From positions 70,855 to 134,854 of the IMG/VR virus record IMGVR_UViG_3300030108_006260: DNA of 64,000 bases, one strand, 5' to 3'. The notes below the pieces were generated by a model. It was not told where the DNA came from. It was given only the letters and a program-made list of their open reading frames with translations, and did not search any database. The translations under genes were made by a program, and so were the position numbers. The stretch is from a virus. The number at the start of each line of letters is the position of its first letter. Position 1 is the stretch's first letter. This document shows positions 12,900-21,063 of this stretch, one piece after another.

Positions 12900-13468
12900 T
12901 TATAGATTACCTCACAGCTAACAGATGCAACATCTTCCTTGAGGTCTACATTAACTTGAAGAACCTGTACTGATTCAAACAATCCTGTTCCTGATACAGC
13001 AGGGTCTAGGCAGTAGGCTGAGAATGTTTCTTTTAACTTAGAAACTGTCCAAGTAGCCTCGGGATTCGGAGGAATTCTCAAATCCTCCAAAGGTCCTGAG
13101 CACTTAAGTGTAACTACACCGTGGCCCGAAAAAGACGGTCGGAGATCGGATGAAACTTCCCAAGTGAAAATCCTCTCAGCGACTTTCTTAAGGTGAGGAG
13201 TGAGATCATGGGCCGGACTAACTAAAACAGGTTTAGCTACACATACTCTAGTGTCTGTCGCAGACACTGGCTTAAACTTGTATCTAGGGTCTTTGAGGAG
13301 GCTCTTTTTAAGTGATGATAGCTTCTTCCACTCTTTCGACCTAATACTCAACCCCTGAGTCTTAATGAGCGCCTGTAGACGAGTTAGTTCTTTTTCCACG
13401 TCAGTAGGAAATGAATACTCCTCGAAAGACAAGTTCCCAAACTCACTGTCAGGGACCTTAGGATCCAC
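12896..13468 (-). CDS. Hypothetical protein
   Basis: Unrecognised 190-residue protein. An N-terminal helical, Lys-rich half (LTRLQALIKTQGLSIRSKEW) is followed by a beta-rich half. GTG start with GGAG seven bases upstream. Part of a run of small coupled unknown genes between 11.6 and 15 kb, likely one operon. Confidence 0.65.
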   Translation of the reverse strand: MDPKVPDSEFGNLSFEEYSFPTDVEKELTRLQALIKTQGLSIRSKEWKKLSSLKKSLLKDPRYKFKPVSATDTRVCVAKPVLVSPAHDLTPHLKKVAERIFTWEVSSDLRPSFSGHGVVTLKCSGPLEDLRIPPNPEATWTVSKLKETFSAYCLDPAVSGTGLFESVQVLQVNVDLKEDVASVSCEVIYK

Positions 13469-13889
13469 TCGAAAACTCCATGAGCTTTGATTTCAACAGG
13501 TCCTTATCCCATGAAGGTAGGTTCGTTACAGCTACCATAAATCCCAGGGAACACGGAAGAGATACCGAGTACCATCCCTCCAAAGAAGAAAGAAAGGAAG
13601 AAAGAGAGACAGCGTCCTCCTTAACTGCAACCCGAAAAACTTCTGTGATTCTGGCGTCTGTGGAAGTGTCTTCCGTAGAGTGGGACTCAAGGTTAGATTC
13701 AATACTCACTAAATATCCATCTTTCTTCATAGCACAAACTAGACGATCCCACGTATCATTAAACGTGGGAGTAGGAACCAAGCTTCCTCCGCAAACAGCA
13801 TCACGAAAAGCAACAAATGATTCGTTTACCTTCCTAACTACTTTAGTTTCGGGAGTTACTTTTTCTGTAGAACTGTCTGTGTGTTCCAA
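13458..13889 (-). CDS. Hypothetical protein
   Basis: Unrecognised 143-residue protein, rich in Ser, Val and Asp, with no known motif. Starts at TTG with AGGTG eight bases upstream. Its end overlaps the next gene by 11 bases. The pattern DTWDRLVCAMKKDGYLVSIE looks alpha/beta. Confidence 0.6.
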   Translation of the reverse strand: MEHTDSSTEKVTPETKVVRKVNESFVAFRDAVCGGSLVPTPTFNDTWDRLVCAMKKDGYLVSIESNLESHSTEDTSTDARITEVFRVAVKEDAVSLSSFLSSLEGWYSVSLPCSLGFMVAVTNLPSWDKDLLKSKLMEFSSGS

Positions 13890-13892
13890 TTT

Positions 13893-14312
13893 CTACACCT
13901 TTCTAAATAGAGGGAGGCACAGCCCCCGTAAGAGATCACGAAAAGAGTCCATACTCTCAGGGTGGAGAGACAGCACAGTGCTTCCTGACATAACAGCCTT
14001 ATCTGACCTATCGAAATCTTCAATAAGTCCAGATAAAAAAGAAAGGTGCTTGAAAACTTTATCTGAAGACCCTGGGTCAAGAAGGTCTTCTACCATCTGA
14101 GACACCTCTTCATCCAGCCTCTCACGTACAACCGTGCGTAACTCGTGCCTTAGATAAAAAGGAAACCCGCTTATGAAGGGTATGGACTTAGCACCGCAGA
14201 CTGGGCAGCTGTCTCCACCTGCATTAATAGTGGAGCATGCAGTACAACAGTAGTATCGTGGCGAACTATTTGTTTCTTCTGTAGTGTTCATAGGTTTCTT
14301 GCCTACCAACAT
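13893..14312 (-). CDS. Zinc-ribbon hypothetical protein
   Basis: 139 residues. A rubredoxin-like zinc ribbon sits near the N-terminus (YCCTACSTI...CPVCGAK, about 22-43), followed by helices. An alternative ATG at residue 8 is possible. Zinc ribbons of this type serve in nucleic-acid or protein binding; no activity can be assigned. A copy of the repeat motif found at 7.9 kb overlaps its upstream region. Confidence 0.65.
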   Translation of the reverse strand: MLVGKKPMNTTEETNSSPRYYCCTACSTINAGGDSCPVCGAKSIPFISGFPFYLRHELRTVVRERLDEEVSQMVEDLLDPGSSDKVFKHLSFLSGLIEDFDRSDKAVMSGSTVLSLHPESMDSFRDLLRGLCLPLFRKV

Positions 14313-14330
14313 TACTATGAGAAGGGTTTA

Positions 14331-14795
14331 CTAGTCCCAGTCTGCCTCCCACTCGTCGGAGTCTTCTCCCGAGGAGATGTCTATTTCAGGCGGAGGGCCT
14401 GGAAGTATAACTTCTTCTTTTGGAAGGGAGGGACGGGAGGAATTTGATGCTGCCACTGCATCTTTGTCAGACGTAGAAGGTGAGGGAGCAGAGGACGAAG
14501 TTGACGGCTTAGGTGAAGTTGAGGAAGGCGAGCCGGAGTTAAACTTTGCGGGTGTTCTCTTCTTCCTTTTCTTGGTATCCGTCTTTTTCTTTTTTCTCAG
14601 GGGCTCTGCACCTTCGTCAAAATCAAAGGATAGAGAGTTATCCAGACCCAAAACAACCTCAAATCCGAGTATCATTCCTCTTATCTGATCCTGGTTGAGG
14701 GCTTGTCCTCCTACGTACACTTTTCCATTACCCCTAATGAGTATTGTTGTCAACTTTTCTCTATCTTGCTTCAGCCTTGTCTTAGACACAGCCAT
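14331..14795 (-). CDS. Hypothetical protein with disordered tail
   Basis: 154 residues. The first 60 resemble a compact basic domain (LTTILIRGNGKVYVGGQALN). A Lys-rich stretch, a Ser/Pro/Thr-rich low-complexity region (about 85-120) and an acidic end (EDSDEWEADWD) follow. AGGAG precedes the ATG by seven bases. The alternating basic then acidic layout suggests a nucleic-acid or virion-associated protein; this is inference. Confidence 0.65.
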   Translation of the reverse strand: MAVSKTRLKQDREKLTTILIRGNGKVYVGGQALNQDQIRGMILGFEVVLGLDNSLSFDFDEGAEPLRKKKKTDTKKRKKRTPAKFNSGSPSSTSPKPSTSSSAPSPSTSDKDAVAASNSSRPSLPKEEVILPGPPPEIDISSGEDSDEWEADWD

Positions 14796-14805
14796 AAAAC
14801 TACTC

Positions 14806-14952
14806 CTACTCCCTAGACCCCTCGTCAGATGATAGTATCTTCCTGAGCTTCTTTACAAGACGAAGGACTTTCTGGGTACCTTTGTATCCTACAGAGCGCA
14901 AGTTTGATTCTAGCTCGTCTAAAATCTTCTCAGGGTCCTTAAGGTCTGGCAT
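14806..14952 (-). CDS. Small basic helical protein
   Basis: 48 residues starting MPDLKDPEKILDELESNL. A strong Shine-Dalgarno, AAAGGAG, sits nine bases before the ATG, and the gene is placed directly ahead of the 14795 gene, so it is probably real despite its size. Amphipathic helical pattern with a Lys/Arg cluster (VLRLVKKLRKIL). Function unknown. Confidence 0.65.
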   Translation of the reverse strand: MPDLKDPEKILDELESNLRSVGYKGTQKVLRLVKKLRKILSSDEGSRE

Positions 14953-15027
14953 GACTACTGACTCCTTTTCGAAGGAAAGGGCAGTATTCTTAATTTATTA
15001 AGTTTATATTCTACCGTAGAATTTAAT

Positions 15028-15063
15028 AGAAAAAAGGCCATGTTATAATATAACATAACCTTT
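15028..15063 (-). terminator. Terminator of the tRNA-Pro unit
   Basis: A 7-bp AT-rich stem (atgttat/ataacat) flanked by AAGG/CCTT pairs and followed on the minus strand by TTTTTT. It also separates the tRNA from the 14.95 kb operon, whose upstream region holds a ttctac/gtagaa palindrome at about 15010-15022. Confidence 0.75.
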
Positions 15064-15069
15064 ATTAGA

Positions 15070-15144
15070 TGGTCGGAGCGACAGGGATCGAACCTGCGAT
15101 TTCTGGTTCCCAAAACCAGCGACTTACCACTAGCCTACACTCCG
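15070..15144 (-). tRNA. tRNA-Pro(UGG)
   Basis: Acceptor CGGAGTG/CGCTCCG with one G-U pair, anticodon loop TTTGGGA, CCA encoded. Isolated from the arrays, with its own promoter and terminator. A strong aggaccc-type hairpin (about 15152-15177) sits just upstream of its 5' end. Confidence 0.95.
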
Positions 15145-15220
15145 TCTGTTTAGGACCCGAGCGTAGACTCGGATCCTATCTGGGATCTATTGGTGTATGA
15201 TTTTTACTCATTACTCCTAT

Positions 15221-15248
15221 AGTATAACACACTACTAAAGACATGCAA
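15221..15248 (-). promoter_or_regulatory. Promoter of the tRNA-Pro unit
   Basis: The -35 is TTGCAT (15243-15248), the spacer is 16 bases and the -10 is TATACT (15221-15226). It lies just past the HD-hydrolase stop codon and points at tRNA-Pro. Confidence 0.55.
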
Positions 15249-15254
15249 GTACTT

Positions 15255-16010
15255 CTATGAGCTTTTTCTTGATGCTGCTATTGAACCGTAGTTAACAACT
15301 ATATCTCCACGGGACTTTAGGGATGCGATTATGTCGTCAAGTCCTGACACAGGCACACCCATGTCGGAAAGATGAAAAGACATAGTTGATGCTGACTGTG
15401 GACCACTTGAAAGGTAAGTAAGGACATGATCCTCTATGTGAGGAACAACATCACCCTCGTATAGTTCATAAAACCTAGACAGAAAAGCAGCTTCTGCTTC
15501 CACAGGAGTCATAGTAGGAGTTTTAGAGTTGTACACTTCAACATCGTCAAAGGGTTCGTCTTCTATTCCCCACTTCTTCATAAGGTCTGCGCCGTAAGGA
15601 AGAAGGTCCCTTGCTTCCGTAACTAGAACCTGATTGTCTACTTCGTGGACCTCCTTGGGAAGCTCCGTAGGTAATCCAAACCTAGGAGCAATGGCCCTTC
15701 GGTAAAGCTCATCTTCCATAGAAGTGTAATCAGGCATAAATACCTTGATAGGTCTTATTAAGTCGCCTACGTAAGCCTCGGTAGCGTCGTGAAGGAGAGC
15801 CGCAAGCTCAAATCCGCTAGCCACTTTTTGTGAGCAAATAACACTGTGTTGAGCTACGCTATAAAAGGTAGCACAATGACCGTTGTACCTGCATATGTGT
15901 GACAAAGCCCGCGAGATGTTTCCTATGAAAACAGATTCTGGCTTAGGGTCAAATGGATAAAAAGGCTTACCACTTGCTAGGGTGAACCAACTTTCCTTAC
16001 GGGATATCAT
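15255..16010 (-). CDS. HD-domain phosphohydrolase
   Basis: 251 residues. The N-terminal two thirds match YfbR/YedJ-like HD hydrolases common in phages: YSVAQHSV (about 50-57), ALLHDATEAYVGDLIRPIK (about 70-88, the metal HD pair) and a distal D in VDNQ. These enzymes dephosphorylate deoxynucleotide monophosphates or other phosphoesters. The last 55 residues (STMSFHLSDMGVPVSGLDDI...) look like a small winged-helix extension, not usual for the family. GGAG precedes the ATG. Confidence 0.85.
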   Translation of the reverse strand: MISRKESWFTLASGKPFYPFDPKPESVFIGNISRALSHICRYNGHCATFYSVAQHSVICSQKVASGFELAALLHDATEAYVGDLIRPIKVFMPDYTSMEDELYRRAIAPRFGLPTELPKEVHEVDNQVLVTEARDLLPYGADLMKKWGIEDEPFDDVEVYNSKTPTMTPVEAEAAFLSRFYELYEGDVVPHIEDHVLTYLSSGPQSASTMSFHLSDMGVPVSGLDDIIASLKSRGDIVVNYGSIAASRKSS

Positions 16011-16013
16011 ACA

Positions 16014-17324
16014 CTACTCCATGTCTTCAGGCCACCGTACGTAATCAAAAACGTATGCCATAGGCTTGTATGCCAAGACCGCATTCAACTTAGACAGGGG
16101 CACATCGAACTCTTCGGAAGCTTCTTTTGCAGAAACACCAACAGTGTATGATGTCCTACAATAAGCTTTCCAAATTCTCTGAGCCTCCTCGTCCTTTTCT
16201 ATAAATGAACGAATAGACTCTACGTCGTCAGGATCAGCTCCTTCTGACACTGCTGTTTTACAAGAAGAGTTCCACTTCCTAGTTTTAACTAGTCCACACA
16301 GACGGGCGCAGGCCATTCTTGAAAATGCGTAAGGAACGTCACCTTCACTAGTGGAGGTGTCTATCTTTTCTAGAGTAGAAACAAGGGGGTAACCGGAAGA
16401 CATAGAAGATTCCTTTTGAGCTTTAGTAAGTAACTTTTTATCAATAGTTGAGCGAGGAGGAGTAGAAGAAACAGAGGGACCACCTTTCATTTTTTGTAAG
16501 CGAGTTGCTTCCTGAGAGGGTGTTTTCTTCCTCTTCTTCCTCTTCTTTTTTACAACAAGAGGGGTATCCCTAGGATTTCTGGAATACTTGAGGTCTTCTC
16601 TTGATCCCAGAACCTTTACAATATATTGAAGGTCTTTCAGGTCTGCCCCGAATTGGGCTGACGCGTCCTTTACAGGAACTCCGCCTTCGTTTACTTCATA
16701 CCAAGACCGCCAGAGAGAATCACTGGCTGTCTCTATGTACCGCTCCAACTCGGCTATCTTCTCCACTGCCATGCCGGAGGAGAGAGCTTTTTTCTGACAG
16801 CGAGATACCCAGCTACGTTTCGGAAGCGCCCCTGCTAGGTACAGACATGCGTTCTCTTCGAAGTCGTCCGGAAGACCTTCGTGGGAGAGTACTCCCTTCA
16901 TAAGGGTACGGAACCTGATCTCTGAGGAAAGATCAGATAGGGCCTTTTTTGCGTCTTCTGTGAGGGAAAATGAGCCTTCCATAGTCAAGGCGTCGTTTAA
17001 GTCCTCTTTGGGTAGAATCACTTTCCTGAATCCTGGGAGGCCCTCTTCTCGATGAGCATCCAAAATTCTAACCCCGTGTATTGATTCCATTGCCTCGGGT
17101 TCATCGAATAGAAGAATAGAATGAATTCCTTCTACGTCCTGGACACGAGCTAGGTCTCGTACTGACGTAACAAGAACAACGGGGAGCCTTTCGTCTTCCA
17201 TCTGAAGAAAAGAATGAAGCTCACTTGGCCTCTTCTGATAAAAGTGTACGCGAAACTTACTTCGGTCACAGACCATTACAGCAATCTGTGGGGAGGTAAA
17301 AGCGAGTCCAATTAGGTTTGTCAT
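16014..17324 (-). CDS. Hypothetical protein with a duplicated helical module
   Basis: 436 residues, no known family. Two diverged copies of a module of about 70 residues flank a basic, disordered linker (KKKRKKRKK, about 255-265). Copy 1 includes LWRSWYEVNEGGVPVKDASAQFGADL. Copy 2 includes IWKAYCRTSYTVGVSAKEASEEFDVPL. Each looks like a helix-turn-helix (VKDASAQFGADLKDLQYI and AKEASEEFDVPLSKLNAVL). A third related copy is in the 21064 gene. The N-terminal 100 residues are alpha/beta. It is coupled to the Rad50-like gene; a DNA-binding role is inference. Confidence 0.7.
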   Translation of the reverse strand: MTNLIGLAFTSPQIAVMVCDRSKFRVHFYQKRPSELHSFLQMEDERLPVVLVTSVRDLARVQDVEGIHSILLFDEPEAMESIHGVRILDAHREEGLPGFRKVILPKEDLNDALTMEGSFSLTEDAKKALSDLSSEIRFRTLMKGVLSHEGLPDDFEENACLYLAGALPKRSWVSRCQKKALSSGMAVEKIAELERYIETASDSLWRSWYEVNEGGVPVKDASAQFGADLKDLQYIVKVLGSREDLKYSRNPRDTPLVVKKKRKKRKKTPSQEATRLQKMKGGPSVSSTPPRSTIDKKLLTKAQKESSMSSGYPLVSTLEKIDTSTSEGDVPYAFSRMACARLCGLVKTRKWNSSCKTAVSEGADPDDVESIRSFIEKDEEAQRIWKAYCRTSYTVGVSAKEASEEFDVPLSKLNAVLAYKPMAYVFDYVRWPEDME

Positions 17325-17328
17325 TAAA

Positions 17329-19614
17329 TCAGTCCAAATACAATCTAGATCGGTGGTTCTTCATCTTTACAGTCCATATACGGTCATACTTTCGGGAGGA
17401 CTGTAGATCCTGGTCATGGGCAGTTACTAGAATGGTACCAATGTCCAGGTCCCGTAGAAGCTCGTAACAAGCATGTCTACCCTTTTTGTCCAGATGAGTA
17501 AAAGGCTCATCAGCAATAAGGAGATTTGACGTTCTTTTACCCATCTTAGCAAAGGCAAAAATAATTGCTATACCTACACGCTTAGACTGGCCTCCACTTA
17601 TGGATTTCAGTGGAATAGATTGTCCGCCCTTCTGAAATAGTAGGTCGAACCCGTCAGCCTTATCAGTTACTCTGAGTGAAACATCTCCCTGTGGGAACAG
17701 CTGCTTGAGGTACACAGGAAGAACTTGAGTCAAAAGCTCGGTACTCTCCCTGAGACCCAATTTCTTTAACTCTTTGAGAGTAAAGTTGACATAAGTCAGA
17801 GCCTGGTGCCTGTTCTTCTCCTTGGAAGATCCTTCCAAGGCACCTTCCAAGGATACTTTCTGTTCCTGGAAAGAGTTCCAGCGAGTTACCTTGTCAGATA
17901 AAGATAAAAGATCTTCGCTCACTTCTTCCAAAAAGGATTCCTTATAAAGGATGGATCCACGGGTCCGTTGTAGGGCGCTAGGGTCGTATTCGCTATCAGC
18001 ATGCTGTAGTGCGAAGCGGTGCGCGGACTCTAACTTGTCTATCCTGTCTTTTATTTTGGAAAATCGAGAGCTGAGCTTGTCTGCCGAGACGGTAGAGGGT
18101 GTCAAGTCCTGAAGGCGTGCCTGGAGAGATGCCGCCTTTACCAAAGTACTGGACAGGGCCTTCAGCCTCTTCTTCTCTTTAAGGAGAGAGTCCATTTTCT
18201 CTTCAAGGGAGTCCACGTCCCCCGAAGGAAGGTCAATAATTTTAGAGTTAAGTTCTCTATATTCTCTAGCTTCATCTATCCTCTTAGTGAGAGAACGAAT
18301 AGACTTTCCTATTTTGACTAAGCGATCTTGAATCGTAGAGATCTTTTCCTCTCGAACAGAAAGAAGGTCAGAAATCTCGCTTCCGTCTATCTGCCTCTGA
18401 CATGTAGGGCATACTTCAGAACCTATTGATTTTAGGTTAGATACCTGCTGCTCGTACACAGCTAACTTCTTGCTGGCAGTATCCTTCTTGCTTAGATGAG
18501 ATTCCTTCTTAGAAGATAGTGCTTCCGGATCGTCTTCCGACGCACCAGGCGGCAAAGAAGAAAGCTCAAGTTCAAGTAGAGACCTCTCCTTGACACGGGA
18601 TATAAGAGGAGACAACTCCTCTTCTGCCGATAGAATGGAGGATAGCTCCTCTTGTACCTCGTCGTAGGTTAGGTCAGTATTGACTCCTAAGTCCTCTAGC
18701 TTTCTTGTAAGGTCAAGAAATAGTTCTTGATCGTCAATAGCTCTTTTTGTTGAAGAAAGCTTGTTACGTAGGGATTCTATCTCTTTTTTAATAGGACCAG
18801 CAGATAGTTTCAGTCCTATTTTTGACAGCCTCTTTATCCATTTATTCCGGACCTCTTCAACTTCACGAGCTTTTTCTAGCTTGTTTTCCTCTACTCGGAG
18901 AACTACAAGCTCCTTTTGTACTTTCTTCTGGTCTTCCTTCTTACGGAGAAGTTCTTCTTTTATAGGTCCTATGTCACCTAATGCGTCTAACTCCTCCTTT
19001 ACGTGGCCCAACATCTCTTTAATATGAGTCTCATTGGGAAGAGGAACAGCAGATATACGTCTGCTTGATTCCGTTATCATTGCGTCAATGGAATCTAGAC
19101 CAAAGTACCTGCTCAAGTAAGCCTGCTTTTCAGATGGCTTACCTTCGATCATTGTATGCGTGTGCTTTTGACTTAGGTATACAGACCCAAGAAACTCTCT
19201 CCATAGAAACCCAGAATATTTTTGGGCAGCAGATTGTGCATTGTCATACCCATCAGGAGCAATGTTGTTAGGAGAGTCTCCTAATCTTATTTCTATGGAA
19301 GTACCCTTCTCAGAATGCTTACGGTACTGGTCGACAGTATAAAGCACGTCCCTCTTAAACCTGACACTGGTGTGATAGTTCTTGGGCTCTATAGCGTTAA
19401 GAAGGTCATTCTTCCGAGTCTCCTTAGAAGTCTTACCAAAAAGGGTGTGGGCAAGAAGCTCAAAAAGAGTAGTCTTACCAGATCCGTTACTATCTCCTTC
19501 ATCAAGGTTCTGCCCCTGGATGCATACCAGTCCCTGATCCTCTAAGGGCATTTCTGCCTCTTGGATACATCCGGCGTTCTCTGCACGGAACGATTTAAAT
19601 TCTGTCTTACTCAT
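17329..19614 (-). CDS. SbcC/Rad50-like ATPase (T4 gp46 family)
   Basis: 761 residues. Walker A GDSNGSGKTT (about 41-50) lies near the N-terminus. Two long coiled coils flank a zinc hook, CPTCQ (about 405). The C-terminus has the ABC signature SISGGQSKRV, Walker B LLIADEPFTHLD and a switch His in VTAHD. This is the layout of the Rad50/SbcC/gp46 subunit, which with a Mre11/gp47 nuclease resects DNA ends for recombination-dependent replication. No gp47 partner is visible in the window. It is ATGA-coupled to the next gene and close to the clamp loader. Confidence 0.92.
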   Translation of the reverse strand: MSKTEFKSFRAENAGCIQEAEMPLEDQGLVCIQGQNLDEGDSNGSGKTTLFELLAHTLFGKTSKETRKNDLLNAIEPKNYHTSVRFKRDVLYTVDQYRKHSEKGTSIEIRLGDSPNNIAPDGYDNAQSAAQKYSGFLWREFLGSVYLSQKHTHTMIEGKPSEKQAYLSRYFGLDSIDAMITESSRRISAVPLPNETHIKEMLGHVKEELDALGDIGPIKEELLRKKEDQKKVQKELVVLRVEENKLEKAREVEEVRNKWIKRLSKIGLKLSAGPIKKEIESLRNKLSSTKRAIDDQELFLDLTRKLEDLGVNTDLTYDEVQEELSSILSAEEELSPLISRVKERSLLELELSSLPPGASEDDPEALSSKKESHLSKKDTASKKLAVYEQQVSNLKSIGSEVCPTCQRQIDGSEISDLLSVREEKISTIQDRLVKIGKSIRSLTKRIDEAREYRELNSKIIDLPSGDVDSLEEKMDSLLKEKKRLKALSSTLVKAASLQARLQDLTPSTVSADKLSSRFSKIKDRIDKLESAHRFALQHADSEYDPSALQRTRGSILYKESFLEEVSEDLLSLSDKVTRWNSFQEQKVSLEGALEGSSKEKNRHQALTYVNFTLKELKKLGLRESTELLTQVLPVYLKQLFPQGDVSLRVTDKADGFDLLFQKGGQSIPLKSISGGQSKRVGIAIIFAFAKMGKRTSNLLIADEPFTHLDKKGRHACYELLRDLDIGTILVTAHDQDLQSSRKYDRIWTVKMKNHRSRLYLD

Positions 19615-19967
19615 GGATTTGGTACGGGTACTATGGGGCCGTACTTTAACTGTGCCCCTATCCGGGCGTCCGTCCTACAAGAATAGAGAACACAAACACG
19701 GGGACGTACGTCATACGTTGAGCACCCTTTTCCGTGAACATAGTATACGCAGTACCCATCTTCTCTTCTTTTAAGAACTTTAGAGGTACGATTTTGAAAA
19801 GTAGCCTCCTGCCACTCAAATGTCTCAGTCTCTTTTTCTGTAAGCTCTACTAGAAGCTGACAGCATGGAGACCTGCAATAACTGCAATCTGTCTTAGCGT
19901 CCTCAGCGTTTGCTAGAAGGGTATTTCCTGCCATTTCCGATATAGTAGGTAGTTTAAGTTTAGGCAT
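19611..19967 (-). CDS. YkgJ-like Cys-cluster protein
   Basis: 118 residues. The Cys pattern CSYCRSPCCQL (about 28-38), then GYCVYYVHGKGCSTYDVRPRVC and YSC, matches the YkgJ/UPF0153 family, thought to chelate zinc or an Fe-S cluster. Biochemical role unknown. It overlaps both neighbours by a few bases and sits between the clamp loader and Rad50-like genes, suggesting a link to DNA metabolism by context only. Confidence 0.8.
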   Translation of the reverse strand: MPKLKLPTISEMAGNTLLANAEDAKTDCSYCRSPCCQLLVELTEKETETFEWQEATFQNRTSKVLKRREDGYCVYYVHGKGCSTYDVRPRVCVLYSCRTDARIGAQLKYGPIVPVPNP

Positions 19968-21060
19968 CTAGTCTACCATGGGTAATAACTCGTGACTTTA
20001 GGACAGTAAAATCCGCCACGTCTACGGCCGAAGACCCCGACTCGATTTTAGATATAGCCTCCATATGTAGTCCCAATAGAGACACCAGATCTTCATAAGA
20101 AGGATGAGAAGAGGATCCTACAGTACTTTTTACAAACTTTGCAGTCTTGTCTTCGAGCATACCAGGAGATGCAAGGTACACACAGTAGTCCTTAAGAAAT
20201 TGAACTACAACTTTCATGAAATACCCAATGTTATCTACTTTACGGAAACAAACCATAGAGCTTAGGTTGCCTTCAACAAGAAACCTAACGTATTTTGGAA
20301 CTAAGCTGTGTGGTGATGCACCTAGAATCTTTGCAGCGAGTTCTGGAAGCTGCTTCTTTGCGTCATCAACGGATGCTTCCGGAGAAGAGGACGCCAACTG
20401 ATCCAACAAAGTAAGGGCGTCTCTGACGTGCCCTTCCGACATATCCGCTATGTGCTCATAGACGCCTTTATCGAAACCTAAGTTCTCCTTCTCAGCTACC
20501 TTGGAAAGGTATCTTGTCATCTCACGATCAGATACTGTAGAGAACTTGATATGGACAGTCCTAGACAGGATGGTCTTAAGTAGTTTGTGAGGATCTGTAG
20601 TAACAAGTATAAATGTTACGTGAGGAGGGGGTTCCTCCAGAGCCTTAAGGAAAGACTGTGCGGCTGTAGCAGTGAGCTGATGTATCTCATCCAGTATGAA
20701 TACTCTAGATTCGTATCTAGGACTAAAATGAGCAGTCTCTATGATTTGACGAACCTGGTCAATTCCCCTGGCCTCAGCAGCATTTATCTCCGTTATGTCC
20801 GGATGTGTGTCAATAGTAAGGCGACAGGAAGAACACTTACCACACGCAGCAAAAGGACCCTTCTCAGTACAGTTTAGGGATTTAGCTATAATACGACCAA
20901 CTGTTGTTTTACCTGTGCCGTAGGGGCCAGAAAGAAGGAGAGTATTTCCCTTTACCTTGTTCTCTTTTAGGAGCCCATCTACCTGTGATCGTGCAGACCG
21001 TTGGCCTGCCACCATACCAAGTCTACGGGGACGATATTTGTCAACGAATCGTTTTGACAT
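19960..21060 (-). CDS. dnaX: Clamp-loader ATPase, DnaX-like
   Basis: 366-residue homologue of bacterial DNA polymerase III gamma/tau. KYRPRRLGMVAGQ starts the AAA+ core. Walker A is GPYGTGKTT (about 45-53), a four-Cys zinc module follows (CTEKGPFAACGKCSSC), then Walker B VFILDEIHQL, the sensor 1 region and SRTVHIKF with the arginine finger. It ends shortly after domain III, like the short gamma form. It loads the sliding clamp at primer ends. Bacterial-type rather than T4 gp44-type, so probably acquired from a bacterium. Confidence 0.93.
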   Translation of the reverse strand: MSKRFVDKYRPRRLGMVAGQRSARSQVDGLLKENKVKGNTLLLSGPYGTGKTTVGRIIAKSLNCTEKGPFAACGKCSSCRLTIDTHPDITEINAAEARGIDQVRQIIETAHFSPRYESRVFILDEIHQLTATAAQSFLKALEEPPPHVTFILVTTDPHKLLKTILSRTVHIKFSTVSDREMTRYLSKVAEKENLGFDKGVYEHIADMSEGHVRDALTLLDQLASSSPEASVDDAKKQLPELAAKILGASPHSLVPKYVRFLVEGNLSSMVCFRKVDNIGYFMKVVVQFLKDYCVYLASPGMLEDKTAKFVKSTVGSSSHPSYEDLVSLLGLHMEAISKIESGSSAVDVADFTVLKSRVITHGRLDA

Positions 21061-21063
21061 ATG

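Noticed and set aside
13480-14100. Plus-strand 206-residue ORF
   Set aside because: Lies antisense to two tightly coupled minus-strand genes with good start signals. Its composition mirrors their codons.
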